Source: 20CM-2-55-15 sp964633285 (GTDB taxonomy: Bacteria; Acidobacteriota; Terriglobia; 20CM-2-55-15). Taken from it: a stretch of 64,000 nt of DNA. This document shows positions 27,386 through 35,274 of this stretch, piece by piece. The stretch is taken from assembly GCA_964633285.1 (NCBI GenBank), contig CAZWGA010000013.1, positions 1 through 64,000 of the forward strand, given 5' to 3'. Numbering within the stretch: position 1 is the stretch's first letter; each line of letters starts with the position of its first letter. Position numbers and translations under genes: made by a program. Below the pieces are notes generated by a model. The model worked only from the letters and a program-made list of their open reading frames with translations. It was not told the DNA's origin and ran no database searches.

Positions 27386-28117
27386 CTACGGGCAGGTTTT
27401 GCCGAGCGACTGCGTCGTCGATATGTTGATTCCGTCGCGGCCACCGTCGCCGATAAGCAATCCTCGAACGCGCAAACGGTTCCCGACGTAAGGATCGAGG
27501 GATGTGAGCGGAAACATCATCGCGTAACTGCGCGTTCCCAGCGGACGCGTGGCGTCATCGGCGTTGGGTTGCGGTCCCGGCCGTTCAGGCGCGGTGGCCG
27601 TGTTCAGGATCCACCCGCCTCCATCCTTGCGCGCGAGACAACCCACAACATTGACCAGCGTGCCGCCCGGCAGTTCTCCCGGTCCGTCTTTGGCGATGAT
27701 TTGAACGCCATTGGCAGACTCCTTCGTCAGTTCGGCAGCGCCCGAAGGAAGATCGTTGCGGCTGAGAATGTATGCCACAAGATCCAGGTACGTGCTTGCT
27801 TCGAGCGTCCCGCCAGCTCCGTTCGGCATGTTCTTGCTGACGTAATCCAGCAGACGATCGACAGTCGACTCCCGAAAGCTCTGCCAGAATGCCTTTCCCA
27901 CAACCGGCCGCCGTCCTTCCTCGTTCGGCTCCGCAGTGTGACAGCGCGCGCAACTCGCTGCGAAGCTAGCTGCTCCGCGATCGGCCTGCTGTTTCGTGTA
28001 GACGCCGTCCCACACGCTCTTGTTTTGAGCCACTGCGCTGGGTTCGTTGACTCCAAGGACTGCAACGACAACAAAAGTTGCTGCGGCAAAGATGGGTGTT
28101 CGATACATGCCGTGCAT
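27386..28117 (-). CDS. Periplasmic monoheme cytochrome c protein
   Basis: 243 residues from the ATG at 28117 (or 28108, MYRTP). The signal peptide ends at SAVAQ. One heme site, CARCH, is at about residues 56-60, with MPNGAGG at ~97 as the probable axial Met, and DLVAYILSRNDLPSG as the closing helix. The ~110-residue C-terminal part (LPGGTLVNVVGCLARKDGGG, YVGNRLRVRGLLIGDGG) is a small beta-rich extension of unknown role. The open frame continues upstream to 28804 but overlaps the divergent LLM gene and lacks coding character. Upstream of a PQQ dehydrogenase gene, it is probably its electron acceptor. Confidence 0.84.
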   Translation of the reverse strand: MHGMYRTPIFAAATFVVVAVLGVNEPSAVAQNKSVWDGVYTKQQADRGAASFAASCARCHTAEPNEEGRRPVVGKAFWQSFRESTVDRLLDYVSKNMPNGAGGTLEASTYLDLVAYILSRNDLPSGAAELTKESANGVQIIAKDGPGELPGGTLVNVVGCLARKDGGGWILNTATAPERPGPQPNADDATRPLGTRSYAMMFPLTSLDPYVGNRLRVRGLLIGDGGRDGINISTTQSLGKTCP

Positions 28118-28147
28118 TATACGCCGTGGTGGCTGTAGAGTAAGCGG

Positions 28148-28990
28148 GTGCAATACGGGATCATCATTCCTGGTGGAGATCCGGCCAGGCAATGCGATAT
28201 GGCGCAGGCCGCGGAAGAAGCGGGTTGGGATGGAGTGTTCGTCGCCGATGGTATTGCCATCCAGGGCTTCTGCGGCAAGCCCGTCGAGTTGTTCGACCCG
28301 TGGGTGATGCTGGCGGGCATGGCCGTAAAGACCAAGCGCATTCGCCTCGGTCCTCTCATCGCTGCGGTTCCACGGCGCCGTCCCTGGAAACTCGCGAAGG
28401 AGACGGGAACGCTCGATCAACTTTCGGGAGGCCGGCTGATTCTCGCGGCAGGCCTGGGCGCCGCTCCGGATGATGAAGGATTCTCCAAAGTCGGCGAACC
28501 GGTGGACCTCAAGACCCGCGCCGAACTCATGGACGAATGTCTCGCGATCGTGGATGGCTTGTGGACCGGCAAACCCTTTAGCTTTTCCGGAAAACATTAT
28601 CGAGTCGACAAGATGACCATGAGTCCACGGCCGGTGCAGAAGCCGCGCATTCGGACCTGGGTCGTGGGCGTTTGGCCGAAACCCAGGTCGATGAATCGTG
28701 TTCTGCGATGGGACGGCATCGTCGTGCAGAAGTACAAAGGCGTACCCGGCCAGAAAGCCGATCCGGAAGATATCAAGGCCATCCGCGAGTTCATTGAAAA
28801 ACACCGCCGCTCTTCCAAATCATTCGATATTGTTGTCGGCGGCCACACTCCCAAAAAGAATCCGAAATCGGTTCTTCCGCATGTGAAAGCGCTCGAGGAT
28901 GCCGGCGCCACATGGTGGCTGGAAGAAATGTGGGGGATGAACCAAAAGGATTACGCGCGACGAATCGCCCAGAGACCACCGGGATACTGA
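28148..28990 (+). CDS. LLM-class flavin-dependent oxidoreductase
   Basis: 280 residues, luciferase-like monooxygenase fold (F420- or FMN-dependent). The GTG at 28148 directly precedes the first strand (YGIIIPGGDP). Seen: MAQAAEEAGWDGVFVADG, RIRLGPLIAAVPRRRPWKLA, LDQLSGGRLILAAGLG and a C-terminal IVVGGHTP. The protein is shorter than the ~330-residue classic members but the barrel appears complete. No signal peptide, so it is one of the few cytosolic enzymes here. Divergent from the cytochrome c gene with a 30-bp gap. Cofactor and substrate cannot be decided from sequence alone. Confidence 0.85.
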   Translation: MQYGIIIPGGDPARQCDMAQAAEEAGWDGVFVADGIAIQGFCGKPVELFDPWVMLAGMAVKTKRIRLGPLIAAVPRRRPWKLAKETGTLDQLSGGRLILAAGLGAAPDDEGFSKVGEPVDLKTRAELMDECLAIVDGLWTGKPFSFSGKHYRVDKMTMSPRPVQKPRIRTWVVGVWPKPRSMNRVLRWDGIVVQKYKGVPGQKADPEDIKAIREFIEKHRRSSKSFDIVVGGHTPKKNPKSVLPHVKALEDAGATWWLEEMWGMNQKDYARRIAQRPPGY

Positions 28991-29001
28991 GGCAGCGCGG
29001 A

Positions 29002-30549
29002 TTACCGCGTGAAAGGCACGCGTTCCAGAATGGTGCGGAGTTCGGCTGAGCCATTGGGTGGGATCAGGTCGCTCGCTTTTTTGCCGTCCGCATCCACGAT
29101 TTGCATGTTGGCTCCTTTTCCAAGAAGGTAACGCACCAGTACCGGCTTGCCGGATTCCACCGCGACGTGAAGAGCCGTCTTGCCTTCATTCGCAGAGGGC
29201 GCACGCGCAACGCGCATCGAGTAAGTGAAGGTGCCGGTGACTTGATCGTTCACATCGGCGCCGTGTTGGAGGAGCAATTCCATCAACTCCATGTTCACGG
29301 GGCCGCCGGCGCTGGTTTGCGCTGCGAGACCGGTGCCGCCTTTGGTGCCGGCTCCAACTCCGGCGGCAACGAGAAAGGGCGTGAGGCCCATGTCGTTGAC
29401 GTTGGGATTCGCGCCTTTGTCCAACAGAGCTCGAACGACTTCGGAGTCGCCGCCCATGGTGGCGCGTAACAAGGGGGTGCATCCCGTATTCAGCAGCGGA
29501 TCAATGAAGCGTCCGCTGTTTCCGCCGCGGCTCGGCCGGTGAAAATTGAGTTGCGGATTGAGATCGACATCGGCGGCGAGCAAGGCATTGATGATCTCCA
29601 TGCTCGAAACCGTGGCGTCGGAACCCCGCCGCGCCGCAGCAGCAGCGGCATTACCCCGGCCGCCACGGCCGCCCGCCGCGGGAGTGGATTCTTTTCGATC
29701 AATTGCGATGTAGAGAGCCGTGCGTCCCCACCAATCCCAAACATGTGGACTCGCCCCACGATCCAACAGAAGCTTCGCAACATTATTATGGTCGTTGTCG
29801 AGCGCGAGCATCAGCGCGGTCACGCCTTCGGGCGTTGGCATATTCACGTCAGCGCCGGATCCGATCAGCGCTTCGATGCAATCGTAGCAGCCGTCACGCG
29901 CCGCATAGAGCAACGCCGTCAATCCCCCAACCGGACGATATTGAGCGCGCGGTTCCGAAGTGATCTGGCTCGGCCAGTCGGTGTACAGCGCGCGAGGCTT
30001 GACGTCCGCGCCTTTTGCAAGAAGCAGCTTCACCATCGCTCCGGCGTTACGCGGAGCGGCGACAGCCCACATCAACGGTGTTTGATGATGAAATCTCTCG
30101 ATCGTGTTGACATTGGCGCCGGCTTTGATCAGCAGATCCGCGACGGCAACTTCGCCCGTCTTGATCGCCAGCATTAATGCGGTCTGACCATCCGGATTGG
30201 CGCCTTCGGGTTCAGCGCCGGCATCGAGCAGCATCTTCACCATCCGCGCATCGCCCAGTTCGGCGGCCTGCGCAATCGGAGTGGATCCGAACTCATTTTT
30301 TACATTCACGTTCGCTTTCTTCGCGATCAACGCCCCAAGCACTTCGTAATCGACGCGGTACACCGCCCACTGGATCGGACGCGTGCCGTCCGGTTGCGCT
30401 TCATTCACATCCGCGCCGGCACGAATCCGGTCGAGGGCGGCCTTGCGGTCGCCTGCTTCGATCAGCCGGGCAAGAGATCCCTTCGGACTCTGCGCGAGAA
30501 GCGGCACAGCAGCGAGGAGAACCAAAACGGCAAAGCTTGAACGTTTCAC
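29002..30549 (-). CDS. Secreted ankyrin-repeat protein (operon 2)
   Basis: 515 residues from a GTG at 30549 with AGGAGA 6 nt upstream. Signal peptide FAVLVLLAAVPLLAQ. About ten ankyrin repeats follow (GTRPIQWAVYRVDYEVLGAL, GQTALMLAIKTGEVAVADLL, VTALMLALDNDHNNVAKLLL and so on), interrupted near residues 290-310 by a Gly/Arg/Ala-rich tract (GGRGGRGNAAAAAARRG). It is the last gene of a tight five-gene operon; the gap to the MBL gene is 9 bp. It matches the ankyrin gene at 10769-12247 in layout and position relative to DUF1592/DUF1552 genes. Probably a periplasmic binding scaffold; the partner is unknown. Confidence 0.87.
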   Translation of the reverse strand: MKRSSFAVLVLLAAVPLLAQSPKGSLARLIEAGDRKAALDRIRAGADVNEAQPDGTRPIQWAVYRVDYEVLGALIAKKANVNVKNEFGSTPIAQAAELGDARMVKMLLDAGAEPEGANPDGQTALMLAIKTGEVAVADLLIKAGANVNTIERFHHQTPLMWAVAAPRNAGAMVKLLLAKGADVKPRALYTDWPSQITSEPRAQYRPVGGLTALLYAARDGCYDCIEALIGSGADVNMPTPEGVTALMLALDNDHNNVAKLLLDRGASPHVWDWWGRTALYIAIDRKESTPAAGGRGGRGNAAAAAARRGSDATVSSMEIINALLAADVDLNPQLNFHRPSRGGNSGRFIDPLLNTGCTPLLRATMGGDSEVVRALLDKGANPNVNDMGLTPFLVAAGVGAGTKGGTGLAAQTSAGGPVNMELMELLLQHGADVNDQVTGTFTYSMRVARAPSANEGKTALHVAVESGKPVLVRYLLGKGANMQIVDADGKKASDLIPPNGSAELRTILERVPFTR

Positions 30550-30558
30550 TCTTATCTC

Positions 30559-31425
30559 CTAAACCACATTGGGATCCAGCTTGCTGTGGTGCGCCCACAG
30601 ACCCTTGGCGGCGTCGTACAGAAACTTATTCGGATCCTTCCACGTTCTCGGCAGCCCCTTCAGCACACCGCCTTCCAGCATTTCCTTCGGACCTTCTCCT
30701 TCGCGAACCTGCTTCCACAGCCGCACCCGCACTTCTTCCATCAGGTCGCGCTCCGCTTTGAATTCCGCTCGCGTCATGACAGGACCGAACCCCGGCACGA
30801 TCCGCGTCTGGTCATTCGCAAGTTTGAAAATGATATCCATCGCGTCCACGCGGCCGCCGATCCAGGCTCCGGTGAAATAGTCCAGGGCGGGGTCCCGCAC
30901 CGGCGACGCGACATCGCCAACGGCGAGAACATTCGACGTCTTGAAGAAGACATAGATATCGCCGCTGGTGTGCGCGAGAGGCAAATAACCGTAATCGATC
31001 TGCTCCCCGCCTGCGCGCAGCGAACCCGTGTTCAAAAATGTCTGAGCCGGACGAGCGGCTTTCGGTCGAGCCTTTTCAAAACGATCTTCGCCCGGAACCC
31101 AATAGTCCGCCGACATCCATTGCCGAGTCCGATCGTGCGCGATGATCTTTGCGCCTGCCGCCGCGAACGTTTCATTCGATCCGGTGTTCTCGAGATGGTA
31201 ATGCGTGTTGAAAACGGTGCGAACCGGCGCCGCCAATGCGGCTTTCAGCATCGCGGCCGACTGTGGCGCGCCCGTATCCACGAGAATCATTCCATCACTT
31301 GCCGGCAATGCGAGAACGTTGGTTCCCGCATTGATAATCGTGACGTTCGAAGATTGCGGCGACGCGAGCCGCGGAAAAATCATTCCACCCACAGCAGCCA
31401 TCAGAAAGTGCCGGCGATCGATCAT
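30559..31425 (-). CDS. Metallo-beta-lactamase-fold protein with altered metal site
   Basis: 288 residues with a Tat-like start (DRRHFLMAAVGG). The MBL fold is clear: INAGTNVLALPASDGMILVD, the motif NTHYHLENTGSN, LPLAHTSGDIYVFF, LAVGDVASP and IVPGFGPVMT. Compared with the canonical HxHxDH, His-His are kept but Asp is Glu and the second-site His is Asn; the usual PGHGP is PGFGP, losing the third site-2 ligand. The first zinc site (two His plus the His of LPLAHT) is intact. It may bind one metal or be a non-hydrolytic member. It lies between DUF1552 and ankyrin genes with gaps of 6 and 9 bp. Confidence 0.84.
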   Translation of the reverse strand: MIDRRHFLMAAVGGMIFPRLASPQSSNVTIINAGTNVLALPASDGMILVDTGAPQSAAMLKAALAAPVRTVFNTHYHLENTGSNETFAAAGAKIIAHDRTRQWMSADYWVPGEDRFEKARPKAARPAQTFLNTGSLRAGGEQIDYGYLPLAHTSGDIYVFFKTSNVLAVGDVASPVRDPALDYFTGAWIGGRVDAMDIIFKLANDQTRIVPGFGPVMTRAEFKAERDLMEEVRVRLWKQVREGEGPKEMLEGGVLKGLPRTWKDPNKFLYDAAKGLWAHHSKLDPNVV

Positions 31426-31431
31426 CGATAT

Positions 31432-32769
31432 CTACACTCCCGCGATCGCGCCGGTACTGTCACCGAACTTGTCGCGCTCGACGCCTACTTTCTGCAACAG
31501 TGTCAAATGAAGGTTCGCGATCGGTGTGTGCTCCGGCAGCACAATGTGCTGGCCGCCGAGTTTCACCTTACCGTTGCCGCCGCCCACAATGATGTTCGGT
31601 TCCGGATAATTGTTATGCAGATCGCTGTTGCTCATGTTCGATCCGTACATGAAGATCGAGTGATCGAGCAATGTTCCTTCTCCTTCCTTCGTTGCCGCCA
31701 TCTTCGCGACAAACTCGGAGAACTTCTGCACGTGCCAGCTTTGGATCTTGACCAGCTTGTTGATTCTCTCGAGATCGTTGGCATGGTGGGAGACCGGGTG
31801 GAATGCATCCGGCACGCCGATGTGGTTGTACGTCCGGTTCGTTCCTTCGGCAACCATGATGTAGGTCGCGACGCGGGTGAGATCCGCCTGGAACGCGAGG
31901 GCAAGCAGATCGAACATCAACTTCACCTGCTCGGCAAAATCCTCGAGTTCTCCGACGGGGGCATTCGGAATTTTCAAACTCGAAAGGTTCGATGCCCCGG
32001 CCTTCTCTGCCCGGCGTTCGATCTCGCGGACAGTTTCCAGATAGCTGTCGAGAACGGTGCGGTCGTTATTTCCAAGCGAACCCTGAAGTTTTTTCGTGCG
32101 ATCCCGGATGAGGTCGAGAATGCTGTTGGTCTGATTCCTGATGAACGCGCGTTCGTCCGCGTTATCACCTTCACCGAAGAGCTGCAGGAAAACTTTTCGC
32201 GGATTGTATTCCATCGGCAACGGTGATTCCGCATCGCGGAAAGACAGCGTTGTGTATGAACCACCGCCGCCCGCGGCGCTCTGCACCGTTGTCTCACCGG
32301 CAAGCTCGAGCGAAGGCAGCGGCGTGTCCTGGCCTATCACCTTCGCGATCACCTGATCGAGAGTGGTGGCCATGTGCGCATGCGAGCCCCGGCTCTCCGG
32401 ACGCGTGGCGCTGAGCCACGTCGCAGGATTGAACGTGTGAACCGAGCCCGCGCTGGCCGCGTTCTCCAGGTTGCCGAAAGAAGTCACGTACTTCTTATAA
32501 GGTTCGAGTGACGTAAGGATCGGGCTGAGTTTGAAATCGGCGCCGGCGCCGCTGGGCGTCCATTTATCCATCGCCGGGCCATGCAGGGTGTTATGCATGA
32601 TCGCGCCGTGGGGAATATAGAAGAAGGCCGTGCGCAACTTCGGTACAGCGGCGGTCTGCGCAAGCGCCGTGCACGCGGGAAACATGGCGTCCAGCAGCGG
32701 CAATGCCAGGCTCACGCCCGCGCCCTTCAATACCGTTCTTCGAGAAAGATGCTTCTTCGTGATGAACAT
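31432..32769 (-). CDS. DUF1552 secreted protein (operon 2)
   Basis: 445 residues from the ATG at 32769; AAGGA lies only ~1 nt from it and a GAGGGGG ~9 nt upstream, and the longer frame from 32802 would overlap the DUF1592 stop. Tat-like start LSRRTVLKGAGVSLALPLLD. DUF1552 core: RTAFFYIPHGAIMHNTL, TSFGNLENA, HTFNPATWLSATRPE, DQVIAKVIGQDTPLPSLEL, LMFDLLALAFQADLTRVATYI, SIFMYGSNMSNSDLHNNYPE. A paralogue of 12244-13569. The NSDLH and HxxNDLERI segments resemble metal-site residues of sulfatase-like folds, but no activity is established. Gaps to its neighbours are 13 and 6 bp. Confidence 0.88.
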   Translation of the reverse strand: MFITKKHLSRRTVLKGAGVSLALPLLDAMFPACTALAQTAAVPKLRTAFFYIPHGAIMHNTLHGPAMDKWTPSGAGADFKLSPILTSLEPYKKYVTSFGNLENAASAGSVHTFNPATWLSATRPESRGSHAHMATTLDQVIAKVIGQDTPLPSLELAGETTVQSAAGGGGSYTTLSFRDAESPLPMEYNPRKVFLQLFGEGDNADERAFIRNQTNSILDLIRDRTKKLQGSLGNNDRTVLDSYLETVREIERRAEKAGASNLSSLKIPNAPVGELEDFAEQVKLMFDLLALAFQADLTRVATYIMVAEGTNRTYNHIGVPDAFHPVSHHANDLERINKLVKIQSWHVQKFSEFVAKMAATKEGEGTLLDHSIFMYGSNMSNSDLHNNYPEPNIIVGGGNGKVKLGGQHIVLPEHTPIANLHLTLLQKVGVERDKFGDSTGAIAGV

Positions 32770-32782
32770 GTCCTTTTCCCCC

Positions 32783-35206
32783 TCACTGGACTTTGGCGGC
32801 ACTCTGCTTCCGGAACGCTTCGGTATTCACGACTCCTAAAACAATCGATGAGAATCTGTAATTATCTTTCGCGGCGCCTTGAACAACGGCGCGCACCTGG
32901 GGCATATCGAAATATTCCAACTCCCGATTGAGCGCGTACATCATCAGTCTCTCCGTCAAGGCATGCGCGAACATATCCGGATGGCCTGCCAACTGGGCGC
33001 GGAGGTCCGCCGGACCATCGATCCCAACACCGTTCGGCAAAACCGTTTTGGCGTCGATCGGCGCATTCTCCGCCTGGCGGTCCGTTGTTCGCCACCGCCC
33101 GATGGCATCGAAATTCTCGAGCGGCAGGCCGGTCGGATCCATCACGCCATGGCATTGCAGGCAGAGTTTCTGTTCGCGATGCTGCTCGAGGCGCGCGCGA
33201 ATCGTCCTCGGCTTCTCCCCTGCCTTCTGATCGAGCGTGGTCGCAACGTTCGGCGGAGGCGGCGATGGAGGCGTGCCCATGAGCTTATCCAGCACCCATG
33301 CTCCACGCAGAACCGGCGACGTGCGATCGCCATAGGAAGTGCGCAGAAGCACCGCGCCCTTGCCCAGCAATCCAAATCGTTCTTTATCGGTCAGCGTGAC
33401 TCTCCGGAATTGCGAGCCCGCAACTCCGGAAATGCCGTAGTGACGTGCGAGCCTGTCATTGAGGAAGGTGTGATCGGCTGTAAGCAGATCCACCACACTT
33501 CGATCTTCCAGAAGAATGCTGCTCAGAAAAGCTTCCGCTTCTTTCGAAAAATCGCGGCGCAGTTGTTCATTGAATTCAGGAAACAACATCGGGTCGGGCT
33601 TCACGGCATCGAGGTCGGCGAGGTTCAGCCACTTCATTGCAAAACTTGTGACCAGGCTCGATGCTTTCGGGTCCACCATCATGCGCCGGACCTGTTTTTC
33701 CAGCGCGCCGGATTTCGTCAAACCGTTCGCGGCCGCCAGCGTGAGGAGTTCATCGTCAGGACCCGTATTCCAGAGGAAGTACGAGAGACGCGACGCCAGT
33801 TCGGGATCCGTCAGAGGAACTTCGGCATCGCCTCCGTGGATCGAGCGATAGAGAAACTCGGGACTGGCAAGTACCGCTGTGACGACCTGCTCGATTCCGG
33901 CATCGAAACTTCCACCGCCTTTGCGGCCCTGCTCGTAAAACGGCATCAGATGATTCACATCGTCCGCAGTCACAGTCCGGCGAAACGCGCGGCGCGAGAG
34001 ATTCTCAGTAATCTTTCGGGCGCATGCAGCGTCGCCGGTTTTCTTTGGATCGCAGACAAAGATCCGAGCGCGGCTCGCCGTCGTCGAAATACCGGTGGCG
34101 TTGTAAGGTCCGAGGATTTCGACACCGTCGCCGAGACGCGGCATGCGGGTGTTACCGCCGCCAAATCCGAGGGCTCCCGTGCCGCCGAACCCTCCGGCGA
34201 AATTCTCGTCGGACTCCACGTGCGAGCGATCGATGAAGGTCACGATCACATCGCGCACGCCGGCTTCAACCTGCACCGGGATTTTCGCGAAACGCGACAT
34301 GATCTCGTCGCGGCCCGGCGGGCCCTTGCGATCGACGAGAGCCTGATCCGCAGGGCCGCCGATCGGTTTGCGAAACACGATCCTGCCGTCGATCATGATG
34401 ACAAGCGTGCTTTCATTTTCGATCGTGGCAGTGTACAGGCCGAGGGAAAGATCGAGAACGTTGATTCGATACTCGCCGTCCGCCGGGAAATTGTGCTTGA
34501 ACCGCATGCCGCCGCGCGTGCCCGGAGGCAAAGGCAGGTCGCCTTCCTGACTAGCCGCCAGGCTGTGCTTCACATTGGCAACCTTCGGATTGGGATTGCC
34601 GACAGCAAGCTTCGCGATCTGCCGCGCCGCGGTGATGTACTGGTCGAGGAACGCGGGCGATACGCCGAGAACGGTTGCGATATTATCGAAGCCTCCGACC
34701 TGAATGTCCTGAGGCAAAACGTCCTTCGCGTTCACATCCACGCCCACCAGGGCCTTCACTGATGCTGCATATTCCGTTCGATTCAATCGCTGGATCGGCA
34801 CATAGCCCGCCTTCGGCCCTTTCGCGCGCGTGTCGATGGTGTTCTCCATCCACGCGATGAACTCATCAATATCCTTCTGCGCAGGCTGTGGATTCCCTGG
34901 AGGCGGCATCAAACGTCCGCGCAACTTGCGCAACGCCTTTTCCCAGATTTGCGCGTTCGCTTCAGGAGCACGAAGATCCAGATTGTCCAACGCAAGCCCA
35001 CCGATTTTCACACGCGAGTTATGGCAGGTAAAACAGTACGTGGACAGCATCGCGCCGTGTGGATCCGCGCCGGCCGCCGCAGGAACCTGCGCAGTTTGTG
35101 CCGTGGTTTGAGAGGCTGCTGATGAAGTAAGGATCAGAACAAGAAGCGCACCCAGACAAAGGAGGCGCCTGCCCCCTGTCGAGATTCGCAAAAGGACATT
35201 GCCCAT
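32783..35206 (-). CDS. DUF1592/DUF1585-type cytochrome c protein (operon 2)
   Basis: 807 residues from the ATG at 35206, which opens a signal peptide (LLCLGALLVLILTSSAASQ); a start at 35263 would overlap the upstream gene. Heme motif CFTCH at about 58-62. Domains in order: DUF1587 (LNRTEYAASVKALVG), a beta-sandwich carbohydrate-binding-like insert (~200-340), DUF1595 (RRTVTADDVNHLMPFYEQG), DUF1592 (ASRLSYFLWNTGPDDELL), DUF1588 (FLNDRLARHYGISGVAGSQF; YGDRTSPVLRGAWVLDKLMG) and DUF1585 (FDAIGRWR; ALNRELEYFDMPQVRAVV). CLQCH before DUF1585 may be a second heme site. A paralogue of 13556-16003. Confidence 0.88.
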   Translation of the reverse strand: MGNVLLRISTGGRRLLCLGALLVLILTSSAASQTTAQTAQVPAAAGADPHGAMLSTYCFTCHNSRVKIGGLALDNLDLRAPEANAQIWEKALRKLRGRLMPPPGNPQPAQKDIDEFIAWMENTIDTRAKGPKAGYVPIQRLNRTEYAASVKALVGVDVNAKDVLPQDIQVGGFDNIATVLGVSPAFLDQYITAARQIAKLAVGNPNPKVANVKHSLAASQEGDLPLPPGTRGGMRFKHNFPADGEYRINVLDLSLGLYTATIENESTLVIMIDGRIVFRKPIGGPADQALVDRKGPPGRDEIMSRFAKIPVQVEAGVRDVIVTFIDRSHVESDENFAGGFGGTGALGFGGGNTRMPRLGDGVEILGPYNATGISTTASRARIFVCDPKKTGDAACARKITENLSRRAFRRTVTADDVNHLMPFYEQGRKGGGSFDAGIEQVVTAVLASPEFLYRSIHGGDAEVPLTDPELASRLSYFLWNTGPDDELLTLAAANGLTKSGALEKQVRRMMVDPKASSLVTSFAMKWLNLADLDAVKPDPMLFPEFNEQLRRDFSKEAEAFLSSILLEDRSVVDLLTADHTFLNDRLARHYGISGVAGSQFRRVTLTDKERFGLLGKGAVLLRTSYGDRTSPVLRGAWVLDKLMGTPPSPPPPNVATTLDQKAGEKPRTIRARLEQHREQKLCLQCHGVMDPTGLPLENFDAIGRWRTTDRQAENAPIDAKTVLPNGVGIDGPADLRAQLAGHPDMFAHALTERLMMYALNRELEYFDMPQVRAVVQGAAKDNYRFSSIVLGVVNTEAFRKQSAAKVQ

Positions 35207-35234
35207 AGAGCCCCATTCTTGCACAGCGAGATCA

Positions 35235-35274
35235 GCGTCAGACCCAAAAAACTGATTAGGCAAGGGTCTGACGC
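35235..35274. repeat. 11-bp perfect inverted repeat (REP-like)
   Basis: GCGTCAGACCC and GGGTCTGACGC form an 11-bp perfect stem around an 18-nt loop. It spans the last codons and stop of the YfhO gene and the leader of the DUF1592 gene. On the transcribed strand the T-run sits inside the loop rather than after the stem, so a classic terminator is unlikely; an mRNA-processing or REP-type palindrome is more plausible. Confidence 0.55.

Noticed and set aside
25939..27429. 496-codon plus-strand ORF
   Set aside because: Antisense of the PQQ dehydrogenase gene and spacer; no motif.
28118..28804. N-terminal extension of the cytochrome c reading frame
   Set aside because: Covers the divergent LLM gene; signal peptide begins at 28117.
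30586..32226. 546-codon plus-strand ORF
   Set aside because: Runs antisense across two well-supported genes (MBL and DUF1552) and their gap; shadow.
32879..34762. 627-codon plus-strand ORF opposite the DUF1592 gene
   Set aside because: Exact antisense of a gene with clear domains; composition is Arg/His/Ile-rich without family motifs. A GC-skewed codon shadow.
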